From contig CACBBX010000005.1 in assembly GCA_902537575.1 (NCBI GenBank), forward strand, positions 1 to 38,178: a DNA stretch of 38,178 nucleotides, in the 5' to 3' direction. Numbering within the stretch: position 1 is the stretch's first letter; each line of letters starts with the position of its first letter. The stretch is from an uncultured Pelagibacteraceae bacterium (GTDB taxonomy: Bacteria; Pseudomonadota; Alphaproteobacteria; Pelagibacterales; Pelagibacteraceae). The position numbers and the translations under genes were made by a program. Positions 1 to 9,484 of the stretch are shown here, one piece after another. The notes under the pieces are model-generated. The model worked only from the letters and a program-made list of their open reading frames with translations, had not been told where the DNA came from and ran no database searches.

Positions 1-1
1 T

Positions 2-1039
2 CCAGCAGATTTAAATAAAATGTTTTATACCATATGTGGTTCAACTGCTGTAGAGACAGCAATTAAAATTGCAGTCGCTTATCATAGAGCAAAAGGAAAT
101 GCGCATAGATTTAGATTTGTAGGTCGTGAACGTGGATATCATGGAATGAATATTGGCTGTGTTTCAGTTGGAGGAATGATCAACAATGTTAAAACTTTTG
201 CAAGTATTTTAATGCCAGGCGTTCAACACATGAGACATACGCACTTACCGGAACATAAATTCGTTAGTGGTCAACCAGAGACAGGTGCAGACTTAGCTGA
301 CGACTTAGAAAGAATAGCAAATAACTTTGGACCTGAGAATATTGCAGCATGTATCGTTGAACCGATTGCTGGATCAACTGGAACTTTAGTGCCACCAAAG
401 GGTTATTTACAAAAATTAAGAGACACATGTGATAAACACGACATACTTTTAATTTTTGATGAAGTGATTACAGGATGGGGTAGGACAGGTTCTGTATTTG
501 CTAGTCAAGAGTTTGGGGTAACACCAGATATCATGACGATGGCTAAAGCAACAACTAATGGAGTAGTTCCTATGGGTGTTGTTGCATGTAAAGATGAAAT
601 TTACGATGCAGTGATGGATGCTTCACCTATGGGTTCAGTGGAATTATTTCACGGATATACTTACTCGGGAATACCAGTTGCAGTAGCTGCAGCTTTAGCA
701 GTTCAAGATATTTTTGAAAAAGAAGATATATTTGAAAGAGCAAAAAACTTAGCTCCTTATTTCCAAAAAGGTTTATTTTCACTTCAAGACTTAGAAGCTG
801 TAGAAAATATTAGAGGATATGGAATGATGGGTGGAATAGATATGAAATTAAACACTAAGCCAGGTAAAGCAGGTTATGAAACTTTCAAAGCTTGTTATGA
901 AGCAGGAGTTAATTTCAAAGCTACTGGAGACTGTCTAATTATAGCTCCACAATTTATATGTGAAGAAAAACATATAGACGAAATTATCGATAAACTTAGA
1001 ACCGGTATAACTAATTATCAAAAAAACCAAAAAAATTAG
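2..1039 (+). CDS. Class III (PLP) aminotransferase, omega-amino acid/beta-alanine--pyruvate type, 5' truncated
   Basis: Frame is open upstream of the listed ATG (PADLNK-MFYTICGSTAVETAIKIA) to the window edge. Class III motifs include GRERGYHGMN, EPIAGSTGTLVPPKGYL, IFDEVITGWGRTG and MTMAKATTNG. Confidence 0.9.
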   Translation, partial: PADLNKMFYTICGSTAVETAIKIAVAYHRAKGNAHRFRFVGRERGYHGMNIGCVSVGGMINNVKTFASILMPGVQHMRHTHLPEHKFVSGQPETGADLADDLERIANNFGPENIAACIVEPIAGSTGTLVPPKGYLQKLRDTCDKHDILLIFDEVITGWGRTGSVFASQEFGVTPDIMTMAKATTNGVVPMGVVACKDEIYDAVMDASPMGSVELFHGYTYSGIPVAVAAALAVQDIFEKEDIFERAKNLAPYFQKGLFSLQDLEAVENIRGYGMMGGIDMKLNTKPGKAGYETFKACYEAGVNFKATGDCLIIAPQFICEEKHIDEIIDKLRTGITNYQKNQKN

Positions 1040-1057
1040 TTAATTTAAAAAAAGCTT

Positions 1058-2176
1058 ATGAAGATAGGCGTGCCTAAAGAGATAAAACCTCAAGAGAACA
1101 GAATTGGCTTAACCCCTGAAAGTGTAAAAATTTTAGTTTCTGAAGGTCACGATGTTATTGTTGAAAACAATGGGGGCTACGAAGCTGGTTTTGAAAATGA
1201 ACAATATATAAATGCTGGGGCAAAAATTGCTTACACTGCAGCAGATATTTTTAATGATGCTGAAATAATTGTTAAAGTTAAAGAGCCTCAAAAAGTTGAG
1301 GTTGATATGATTAAAGAAAACCAAATTGTTTATACATATTTACATCTAGCGGCAGCCAAAGAATTAACTGAAGGCTTGATTAAATCAAAAAGTATTAATA
1401 TCGCTTATGAAACTGTAACTGATAATAATGGTAGATTACCTTTGCTTGCTCCTATGAGTGCAGTTGCTGGTCGCATGTCAGTACAAGCTGGAGCTCATTG
1501 CTTAGAAAAAAATCAAAACGGAAGAGGTCTTCTATTAGGAGGAGCACCTGGTGTAACAGGAGCAACTGTTGTTATTTTAGGTGGAGGTGTGGTAGGAGAA
1601 AATGCGGCGGTTATTGCAACCGGAATGCAGGCAAAAGTACATATTGTTGACAAATCGGAGGAAAGATTAAAACAACTAACAAAAATTTTTGGTAATAAAA
1701 TTATTCCAGAACAAAGTGATAAAATTGATTTAACTAAATTACTGTCAGAAGCTGATCTTTTGGTTGGAGGCGTTTTGATTCCAGGGTCTGAGGCACCAAA
1801 ATTAGTTACTAAAGAAATGTTAAAATTTATGAAACGTGGATCTGTAATTGTTGATGTTGCTATTGATCAGGGGGGGTGTGTTGAAACAAGTAAACCAACT
1901 ACCCATGGTGATCCAACATATATAGTTGATGATGTTGTGCATTATTGTGTCGCGAATATGCCAGGTGGTGTACCAAGAACATCAACATTAGCCTTAAATA
2001 AAGCTACACTTCCATTTTTAGTAAAACTTGCAAATAAAGGTTATCAAAAAGCCTTAGGTGAAGATAAAAATTTTTTAGCGGGACTAAATGTTCACAAAGG
2101 TCATGTAACCTATAAAGCAGTTGCCGATGTTTTTGGCCATAGTTTTGTTGAGCCTGGAGAAGCTATCAAAATTTAG
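1058..2176 (+). CDS. ald: Alanine dehydrogenase
   Basis: MKIGVPKEIKPQENRIGLTPESV N-terminus, YTYLHLAAAKELT, VILGGGVVGENAA nucleotide fold, DVAIDQGGCVETSKPTTHGDPTY. Confidence 0.95.
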   Translation: MKIGVPKEIKPQENRIGLTPESVKILVSEGHDVIVENNGGYEAGFENEQYINAGAKIAYTAADIFNDAEIIVKVKEPQKVEVDMIKENQIVYTYLHLAAAKELTEGLIKSKSINIAYETVTDNNGRLPLLAPMSAVAGRMSVQAGAHCLEKNQNGRGLLLGGAPGVTGATVVILGGGVVGENAAVIATGMQAKVHIVDKSEERLKQLTKIFGNKIIPEQSDKIDLTKLLSEADLLVGGVLIPGSEAPKLVTKEMLKFMKRGSVIVDVAIDQGGCVETSKPTTHGDPTYIVDDVVHYCVANMPGGVPRTSTLALNKATLPFLVKLANKGYQKALGEDKNFLAGLNVHKGHVTYKAVADVFGHSFVEPGEAIKI

Positions 2177-4623
2177 TGATGGATAAAAAGTATCCTTCAA
2201 GCACAAAAGTTGCTGTAATCGGTGGTGGAGTTATCGGAAGTTCTGTTGCTTATCACTTAACGAAGTTTGGGTGGAAAGATGTTATTTTATTTGAAAGAGA
2301 TCAATTAACATCCGGAACAACATGGCACGCTGCAGGATTAGTAAGTCAGTTAGGTCCATCTGCTGCGGTAACTAAAATTAGAAAATATACTTTAGATTTA
2401 TATAAAAACCTGGAAAAAGAAGTTGATCACTCAGCAGGGTTAAGACTTAACGGAGCTCTTTCAATTGCACAAACTGATAGTCGTTGGCAGGAACTTAAAA
2501 GACAAGCAACTACTGCACAACTATATGATGTCGATTTAAGGATACTTAATAAAGAAGATATTAAAAAAAATTATCCAATAATGATCACCGAAGATTTAAA
2601 AGGTGGAGTTTTCATGCAGGGAGATGGATCTGCTGATCCAAGTGGGGTCACTCATATGCTTGCAAAAGGTGCAAGAAAAGGTGGAGCAAAAATATACGAA
2701 CAATCACCGGTTGAAACTATATTGACTAAAAATGGTAGAGTTCATGGAGTTCGAGTTAATGGTCAAGATGTAGAGTGTGAGTATGTAGTCTTGGCAACAG
2801 GAATGTGGTCAAGACAAATTGGTCAAAAGATTGGAGTTAGCATTCCTCTTTATCCTGCAGAACATTTTTATGTAATTACTGAACCAATAGAAAAGCTCTC
2901 ACCAACGCTACCTGTTATAAGAGATTTTGATAGCAGTGTTTATTTTAAAGAAGATGCTGGGAAATTATTAATTGGAATATTTGAGGGTAAATCTATACCT
3001 GCATTTAATAATACTAATAAAGTACCAGAAGATTTTTCTTTTGGAGAATTTCCTGAAAATTTTGAGCACTTTGGGCCTTATTTAGAAAAATCTATGAAAA
3101 GGTTTCCTGTTTTAGAAAAAATAGGTATTAGAAAATTTTTTTCCGGTCCAGAGTCTTTTACTCCAGACACTAATTCTTTATTAGGTGAAGTTCCTGATGT
3201 AAAAAATTTATTTGTCAGCTGTGGTTTAAATAGTATTGGAATTGGAACTGGGGGAGGTGTTGGAAAGATAACTGCCGAATGGTTAATAAATGGTCATATT
3301 AATGAAGATATTTTAAATTATGATATCAAAAGGTTTCAAAAATTTCATTCAAATTTAGGTTTCATTAAAGATAGGATTACAGAGTCTCTAGGGGATTTAT
3401 ATGGAATGCACTGGCCATACAAACAATACATTACGTCGAGAAATATTAAAACTTTACCTCATCATGACTTGTTGAAAAGTTTTGGTGCGTGTTTTGGTGT
3501 ATCAGCTGGATATGAGAGACCTATGTGGTTTGCTCTTGATGGCGAAAAAACTGAATATGAATATAGTTATAATTATCAAAATTGGTATCCATCTGTTGAA
3601 TATGAAACAACCAATACTCTTAAAAACGTTGGTTTATTCGATTTAACACCATTTTCAAAATTTGAAATCAAGTCAAATAAAGCTCATGAAAATTTACAAA
3701 AAATTTGCACAGCAAATATTAGAAACGAAGTTGGAAAATGTACATACACACAAATGTTGAATAAAGATGGTGGTATAGAAACCGACTTAACAATAGTATG
3801 TATTGATAAAAATCATTTTAGAATTATTAGTTCAGCTGCAACAAGAGAGAGAGATAAATTTCACATTAAAAAACATTTATCAGATGGAATTGATCTTAAA
3901 GATGTAACAGATGATTATTGTGTTTTTGGTGTTTTTGGTCCAAAAAGCAGATCTTTGATGCAAGAAATAAGTAAAGAAGATTTTACAAATGAAAATTTTA
4001 AATTTGGTTATTCTAAAAATATTAAAATCAATGATTCAACAATTTGGACCCAGCGATTGTCTTACGTTGGAGAACTAGGTTATGAATTGTATGTAAAAAT
4101 ATCTGAGGCTAAAAAAATTTATGAACTACTTATTGAAAAAGGAGAGAAATTTAATCTCTCTAATTGTGGTATGCATGCTTTAGATACGATGAGAATGGAA
4201 TGTGGTTTTTTGCATTGGGGTTATGATATTTCACCAGAGGAAAATCAATTTCAATCAGGCCTAGCTTTCACCATTAGTAATAAAAAAGATATTAATTTTA
4301 TTGGAAAAAAAGCTCTACAGAAAATTAAAACAAAAAAAATTGATAAAAAATTAGTTATGCTAACACTTAAAGTTAGTAAACCTGGTTTTCCGTTGTTACT
4401 TCATGACGAGCCTATTTATTTTAAAGATAAAATAATAGGAAGAACAACCTCTGCTAATTATTCATTTAATTTTAAAAAAAATTTATCTTTTGGCTACATT
4501 GATAATTCATATTCTAAAGATGATTTAACTGGAGATCACATTTACATAGAAGTTGAAAAGCAAAAATATCAAGCCGAGTTAATTCAAAAACCCTTAAAAC
4601 AAAATAATTTCAAAAATATTTGA
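2176..4623 (+). CDS. FAD-dependent oxidoreductase with GcvT/aminomethyltransferase C-terminus (dimethylglycine/sarcosine dehydrogenase-like); true start may be ATG at 2179
   Basis: VAVIGGGVIGSSVAYHL FAD motif and TSGTTWHAAGLVSQLG, followed by GcvT-like C-terminal half (YVGELGYELYV, GMHALDTMRMECGFLHWGYDISPEENQF). Confidence 0.9.
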   Translation: MMDKKYPSSTKVAVIGGGVIGSSVAYHLTKFGWKDVILFERDQLTSGTTWHAAGLVSQLGPSAAVTKIRKYTLDLYKNLEKEVDHSAGLRLNGALSIAQTDSRWQELKRQATTAQLYDVDLRILNKEDIKKNYPIMITEDLKGGVFMQGDGSADPSGVTHMLAKGARKGGAKIYEQSPVETILTKNGRVHGVRVNGQDVECEYVVLATGMWSRQIGQKIGVSIPLYPAEHFYVITEPIEKLSPTLPVIRDFDSSVYFKEDAGKLLIGIFEGKSIPAFNNTNKVPEDFSFGEFPENFEHFGPYLEKSMKRFPVLEKIGIRKFFSGPESFTPDTNSLLGEVPDVKNLFVSCGLNSIGIGTGGGVGKITAEWLINGHINEDILNYDIKRFQKFHSNLGFIKDRITESLGDLYGMHWPYKQYITSRNIKTLPHHDLLKSFGACFGVSAGYERPMWFALDGEKTEYEYSYNYQNWYPSVEYETTNTLKNVGLFDLTPFSKFEIKSNKAHENLQKICTANIRNEVGKCTYTQMLNKDGGIETDLTIVCIDKNHFRIISSAATRERDKFHIKKHLSDGIDLKDVTDDYCVFGVFGPKSRSLMQEISKEDFTNENFKFGYSKNIKINDSTIWTQRLSYVGELGYELYVKISEAKKIYELLIEKGEKFNLSNCGMHALDTMRMECGFLHWGYDISPEENQFQSGLAFTISNKKDINFIGKKALQKIKTKKIDKKLVMLTLKVSKPGFPLLLHDEPIYFKDKIIGRTTSANYSFNFKKNLSFGYIDNSYSKDDLTGDHIYIEVEKQKYQAELIQKPLKQNNFKNI

Positions 4624-4684
4624 GATTATTAAAAAAAATATTAATTGTTTTTAAATCAATTTGATGATTAAATTATCATTTAAA

Positions 4685-4885
4685 ATGTCAGATAATACTA
4701 AAGAATTTACTAAAAATATTTATCCTGAAAGAAGTGATGCAGATAATGAGATTAAGACAACTAATGTAAATATTTTATTAAACAGAGTAAGAGAAAATAA
4801 AAAAAAAACTTTTAAAAAAAGAATATTCTTTTCTTTATTATTGGCTGCACTAATAAGTTCATTTGCTGTTTTTTTAATTGTTTAG
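4685..4885 (+). CDS. Small single-TM hypothetical protein (start more likely at the internal Met MSDNTKEF)
   Basis: Short ORF with charged N-terminus and hydrophobic C-terminal helix (FFSLLLAALISSFAVFLIV); co-oriented with the preceding gene. Confidence 0.45.
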   Translation: MSDNTKEFTKNIYPERSDADNEIKTTNVNILLNRVRENKKKTFKKRIFFSLLLAALISSFAVFLIV

Positions 4886-4952
4886 AAAAAAAAAGTATTT
4901 AAAAGTTTATTGAAACAATAAAGATTTATATTATAAGTCATCATGAAAGTTT

Positions 4953-5029
4953 GGCGGGGTAGCTCAGTTGGTTAGAGCGCAGGACTCATAAGCCTGAGGT
5001 CAGTGGTTCGATCCCACTTCCCGCTACCA
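4953..5029 (+). tRNA. tRNA-Met (CAT), probably elongator
   Basis: GGCGGGG...TCCCGCT acceptor stem with encoded ACCA; D-arm AGCTCAGTTGGTTAGAGC; anticodon loop CTCATAA; T-arm GTGGTTCGATCCCAC. Confidence 0.93.
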
Positions 5030-5481
5030 ATTAATGTCCTGGAAAAATTAATTAAGTTTATACTTTACAATTTCTTTTCACTAAATTATCGAAACGTATA
5101 ATTGTTAATTACTTTATATAATTATCTATTTTATAGACTTGAGTGTTACAAGAATTATCAAGATTGGTTAATATGTTTCTGCAGAAATAATTAAGTTCTA
5201 TATATGAGTTAGTAATTTTCATTAAAGGACTTTATTAAATATGGAATAATTATTTTAAGATAAAAATAAAATTACTAAAGCATAACAAAAGAAATACTTA
5301 TAATTCTAAATCAAAATAGTATTTTTTTTATTATTTTCAAAAGTAAAACACTAATTTTTTTTTTGAAAAAAAATTAAAAAATTAATCCAGGCAAGAGAAT
5401 GACAAAATAAGACTAATTATATCCTGTAATAAATTTTTTTAGAAATAAATAATACCCATAGTAAAACTTAGGAAGTTTTTG

Positions 5482-5510
5482 TTGACGGTAGTTGGCTATC
5501 TTGGTAATTA
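5482..5510 (+). promoter_or_regulatory. Candidate sigma70-like promoter (TTGACG-17 bp-TAATTA) and/or ops-like element upstream of the glycan operon
   Basis: TTGACG at 5482-5487, 17-bp spacer, TAATTA at 5505-5510; overlaps GACGGTAGTTGGC, which resembles ops. First CDS starts at 5536. Confidence 0.35.
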
Positions 5511-5535
5511 AAAATATTTAAAAATTGATTGTATT

Positions 5536-6279
5536 ATGAATATAAACCTCATTAAAAAAGAAAATATATTCACTATAATTACTGTTAGAACAAGTTCAAA
5601 AAGATTACCAAAAAAATGCTTAAAAATTATAAATAAAAAAAAAGTAATTGAAATTATTATAAAAAGAGCAAAAAAAATAGGTTTTCCAATTATACTTGCT
5701 ACTACGAAAGATAAAGCAGATCGTATTTTATGTAATATTGCAACCAAAAATAAAGTTTCCTATTTTAGAGGGTCAAAAAAAAATGTTCTAAAAAGGTGGA
5801 ATGATTGTATCTTAAATTTTAATGTATCTATAGCTTTGATAGTTGATGCAGATGATTTACTTTTTGATTATATCGAATATAAAAAAGCAGTTAATATAAT
5901 TATAAAAAAAAAATATGATTATATTAGATTTAATAAAGACTCTATAACTGGTTTGTTTACTTATGTATTTAGATCTGAAGTTTTAAGAAAAATTCATAAC
6001 AAATATAAGAGCAAAAACATAGAATCTCCAGAACCTTTTTTGCCTAAAAATTTTAAATTTCATTCTTTAAAATTAAAAAAAGATAAAAATATAAGACTTA
6101 CTCTTGATTATTTGGAGGATCTAAATTTTTTTAAAAAAATATTTTCTAAGTTTTCCTTTACTGTTAAAACAACTGATGTAATCAATTATTTAAAACGTTT
6201 TAAAAATATTAGTAAAATTAATTATCATAGACAAGATGACTATATAAACAATCAAAAGAAAATTTATGAAAGATTATAA
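5536..6279 (+). CDS. Cytidylyltransferase-like protein (SpsF/NeuA-type nucleotidyltransferase)
   Basis: IITVRTSSKRLPKKCLKIINKKKVIEIIIKRAK resembles the nucleotidyltransferase start motif; DADDLLFD acidic motif; first gene of a sugar operon. Confidence 0.75.
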   Translation: MNINLIKKENIFTIITVRTSSKRLPKKCLKIINKKKVIEIIIKRAKKIGFPIILATTKDKADRILCNIATKNKVSYFRGSKKNVLKRWNDCILNFNVSIALIVDADDLLFDYIEYKKAVNIIIKKKYDYIRFNKDSITGLFTYVFRSEVLRKIHNKYKSKNIESPEPFLPKNFKFHSLKLKKDKNIRLTLDYLEDLNFFKKIFSKFSFTVKTTDVINYLKRFKNISKINYHRQDDYINNQKKIYERL

Positions 6280-7504
6280 AGGTTGGAAATTTAAAGGAAA
6301 AGAATTGAGTTACATAAAAGAAGTTTTATCTTCTGACTTTAAAGCAAAATCATCAGGAACTATGAATGAAAGATTAGAGGTAAAATTTGCAAAAATACAT
6401 AATCAGCGTTATGCAGTTACTGCAAATTCAGGAACCTCAACTCTACACATGGCTCTAAATGCTTTTGGTGTAGGACACGGTGATGAAGTAATTATACCAG
6501 GGTTAACGGTTGCAATGTGTGGATATGCTGTCTGGCAATGTGGTGCTGTACCAGTTTATGCAGATATAAAAAAAGATACTTTTTTAATAGATCCTGAAGA
6601 TATTCAAAGAAAAATAACAAAAAAAACCAAAGCTATAATGGTGGTCCATCTTTATGGTTTAATGTGCGACATGACAGAAATAATGAAAATAGCTAAAAAA
6701 CATAATTTATTTGTTTTAGAAGATTGTGCACAATGTGTTTTTGCTAAAGATGAAAAAAAAAGAATTGCAGGAACAATTGGAGATGTTGGGAGCTGGAGCT
6801 TTGAAAATTCAAAACATATAACTACTGGAGATGGTGGGATTGTAACAACTAATAATAAAATTTTAGCCAAAAAAATGAGGGAGTTTTCTTGTGCTGGTTT
6901 TAGAAATGTTACAGCTTCAAGTGGAAAAGTAAGAATTGATAGAAGTAAATTTCAGGACCCTAATTGGAAAAGACACAACACTTTGGCATATAATTATAGA
7001 TTACCAGAAGTTGCAGCAGCAATAGGCTTAGCTCAAATTGAAAGAAAAGAATTTTTTTTATCAAAAAGAATTTTAATGGGTAAAAAATTTAGAGAAATAA
7101 TTAAATCAAGCAAATGTGATATTTTAATAAATCAAGTTATTCCAAATAAATACACTCACAGCTATTACACTTTTCCATGCAAATTCAATGGAAAAAAATA
7201 TGGGATAAGTTGGCAAACATTCAGAAAAAAATTTATTTTTTTTGGTGGTGATGGCATCTACTCTGCTTGGCAAACCGTAAATAATGAACCAGCATTTAAG
7301 AGGGCTAAAGAAAAAGGTCTTTACTCCGGTTCAATGAAAATTTCTAATTCATATGGATGGGGAGAGGTCAAAACTGGAGAAAAAATTCAAAAAGTCTTAA
7401 TGCAATTTACCACCAATCAAAGAAATTTATCAGAGATGAAAAAGCAAGAAATAGCATTAAAAAAAGTTTTAAATTATTATAGGAAAAAGTTTAACTTAAT
7501 TTAA
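6266..7504 (+). CDS. DegT/DnrJ/EryC1-family sugar aminotransferase
   Basis: AVTANSGTSTLHMALNAFGVGHGDEVIIPGLT, EDCAQ, SFENSKHITTGDGGIV (PLP lysine), NYRLPEVAAAIGLAQ; overlaps the previous gene. Confidence 0.92.
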   Translation: MKDYKGWKFKGKELSYIKEVLSSDFKAKSSGTMNERLEVKFAKIHNQRYAVTANSGTSTLHMALNAFGVGHGDEVIIPGLTVAMCGYAVWQCGAVPVYADIKKDTFLIDPEDIQRKITKKTKAIMVVHLYGLMCDMTEIMKIAKKHNLFVLEDCAQCVFAKDEKKRIAGTIGDVGSWSFENSKHITTGDGGIVTTNNKILAKKMREFSCAGFRNVTASSGKVRIDRSKFQDPNWKRHNTLAYNYRLPEVAAAIGLAQIERKEFFLSKRILMGKKFREIIKSSKCDILINQVIPNKYTHSYYTFPCKFNGKKYGISWQTFRKKFIFFGGDGIYSAWQTVNNEPAFKRAKEKGLYSGSMKISNSYGWGEVKTGEKIQKVLMQFTTNQRNLSEMKKQEIALKKVLNYYRKKFNLI

Positions 7505-7524
7505 AAAAAAAAATCTAATCAATA

Positions 7525-8664
7525 ATGAAAAAAATACTTATTATTACTGAAAGAAGAGCCGACTTTAGTAGATTTAAACCAATTATAAAACTTATACAAA
7601 AAGATAAAAAACTTGATTACCAGCTAATTGTAACAGGTCTACACTTGGTAAAAAAATATGGATACACCATTAATGAAATCAATAAAGATAAATTTAAAAT
7701 TTTTTCAAAATTTAAAATGTTTGATAGCGAATATTTTATAAAAAATGACGGTGCTGAAATGGTAAGAGCAATAGGAAAAGTTTTCATAAATATTTCTCAT
7801 TTATTAAAAAAATCAAAACCAGATTTAATTTTATCTGGTTTTGACATTGCTGCAAACTTTGCTATTAGTGTTGCAGGAGCACATATGAATATACCTGTGG
7901 CTCATATTCAAGGTGGAGAAGTATCTGGTACAATCGATGAGTCTATAAGACATGCAACATCTAAATTTTCAAATTTTCATTTTACTGCAAATAAAGAAAC
8001 TAAGAATAGATTAATTAAACTTGGAGAGATTCCAAAAAACATATTTTCTGTTGGATGCCCATCCATTGATGCTCTATTGTCTGAGGATTTAATCAATAAA
8101 GAGTTAATTAAAAAAAAATTTAAAATTAACTTAGATGAAAATTTTTTATTAGTAATTCAGCACCCGGTGACCAGTGAGCAAGACACTTTGTCCCAAATAA
8201 ATAAAACATTAAGTGTAATTAAAAATTCTAAGATGCAGCACTTAGTGGTATTTCCTAATAACGACTCAGGTTCAAAAAAAATTTTACAAGAAATAAAAAA
8301 AACAAATCTTAATTATGTTCCGACTTTAACTCTATCTGAGTATCGAACTTTATTGAGTGGAAAAATGATACTTATAGGAAATTCAAGCTCAGGTATACAT
8401 GAGGCCGCATCATTTAAAGTCCCTGTTATAAATATAGGATCAAGACAAAGTGGGAGATTTAAACCAAAAAATGTTGTTAATGTAAATTATAGTAAACAGG
8501 AAATAGAAAAAGCAATCAAAAAAGTAAAGAGCCAAAATTTTTATAAAAAAATTAAAAATATTAAGAATCCTTATGGAGATGGAAAATCAGCCATAAAAAT
8601 TATTAAAATTATCAAGAAACTAAATTTAAGAAATTTTGATACACAAAAAAAATTGACATATTAA
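7525..8664 (+). CDS. UDP-N-acetylglucosamine 2-epimerase (hydrolysing, NeuC/LegG-like)
   Basis: ILIITERRADFSRFKPII, HIQGGEVSGTIDESIRHATSKFSNFHF, IGNSSSGIHEAASFKVPVINIGSRQSGR. Confidence 0.92.
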   Translation: MKKILIITERRADFSRFKPIIKLIQKDKKLDYQLIVTGLHLVKKYGYTINEINKDKFKIFSKFKMFDSEYFIKNDGAEMVRAIGKVFINISHLLKKSKPDLILSGFDIAANFAISVAGAHMNIPVAHIQGGEVSGTIDESIRHATSKFSNFHFTANKETKNRLIKLGEIPKNIFSVGCPSIDALLSEDLINKELIKKKFKINLDENFLLVIQHPVTSEQDTLSQINKTLSVIKNSKMQHLVVFPNNDSGSKKILQEIKKTNLNYVPTLTLSEYRTLLSGKMILIGNSSSGIHEAASFKVPVINIGSRQSGRFKPKNVVNVNYSKQEIEKAIKKVKSQNFYKKIKNIKNPYGDGKSAIKIIKIIKKLNLRNFDTQKKLTY

Positions 8665-8665
8665 A

Positions 8666-9484
8666 TTGAAAACTGTTTTATTAATTGGATCATCTGGATT
8701 TTTAGGGTCTCATCTTAAAAAAAGATTAAAAAATAAATATAAATTGATATGTGTAAACAGAAAAAAACAATTTGATATTGGAGATTTTAATCAAGTTAAA
8801 ATTTTATTAAATAGAAAGATAGATTTTATAATTAATTTATCTGGACAAGCCTCAACTAAAAAAAATATGTTTAATACCATAGTGAGAGGTAATGAAAATA
8901 TTACCAATGTAATAAAAAATAAAAAAATTAAACCAATGGTTTACTTTATTTCAACAACACTTGTGTATGGATTTTCTAATAAATTATTAAATGAACAATC
9001 TAAATTAGCTCCATCATTAAACTATTCTAAATTTAAAAAAATATCGGAGCTTCATTATTTAAAATCTAATTTAAATTTTAAGATACTTAGAGTGGCGAAT
9101 GTCTATAGCTCAAAAAAAAATGGAATTATTAAAAATTTAATTAATTGTTTTCTTTATAAAAAAAAATTAAATGTTACAAATATAAAATCATATAGAAATT
9201 ATATTCATGTTGATGATTTCACAAATATAGTAGACAAAATGTTAAGAAAAAAATTACATCACAATATTTATAATATAGGGTATGAAAATTTTAGTATACA
9301 TGAATTAATTAAAATAATTGAAACTAAATTTAAAAATAAACTTATCTATAATAATAATAACTGTAAACTTTCAGAAATCTCTTCTCATAAAATAAGTAAT
9401 CCTAGGTTATTGTCTGAAATAAATTATAACCCTCAAATAAAAATGAAAAAATTCTTAATAAAAGAAATTAAAAATGAAACTTGA
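8666..9484 (+). CDS. NAD-dependent epimerase/dehydratase family protein (start codon TTG or uncertain)
   Basis: VLLIGSSGFLGSHLKKRL Rossmann motif; STTLVYG...YSKFK SDR-like Tyr/Lys; the listed start reads ttg. Confidence 0.82.
   Translation: MKTVLLIGSSGFLGSHLKKRLKNKYKLICVNRKKQFDIGDFNQVKILLNRKIDFIINLSGQASTKKNMFNTIVRGNENITNVIKNKKIKPMVYFISTTLVYGFSNKLLNEQSKLAPSLNYSKFKKISELHYLKSNLNFKILRVANVYSSKKNGIIKNLINCFLYKKKLNVTNIKSYRNYIHVDDFTNIVDKMLRKKLHHNIYNIGYENFSIHELIKIIETKFKNKLIYNNNNCKLSEISSHKISNPRLLSEINYNPQIKMKKFLIKEIKNET

Noticed and set aside
1133-1324. Short antisense ORF inside ald
   Set aside because: Overlaps a strongly supported CDS on the opposite strand and shows no recognisable domain; typical spurious ORF.
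5508-5747. 79-aa hydrophobic antisense ORF overlapping the glycan operon start
   Set aside because: Hydrophobic F/I/L composition is what reverse-complemented Lys/Asn-rich AT sequence yields; overlaps the cytidylyltransferase.
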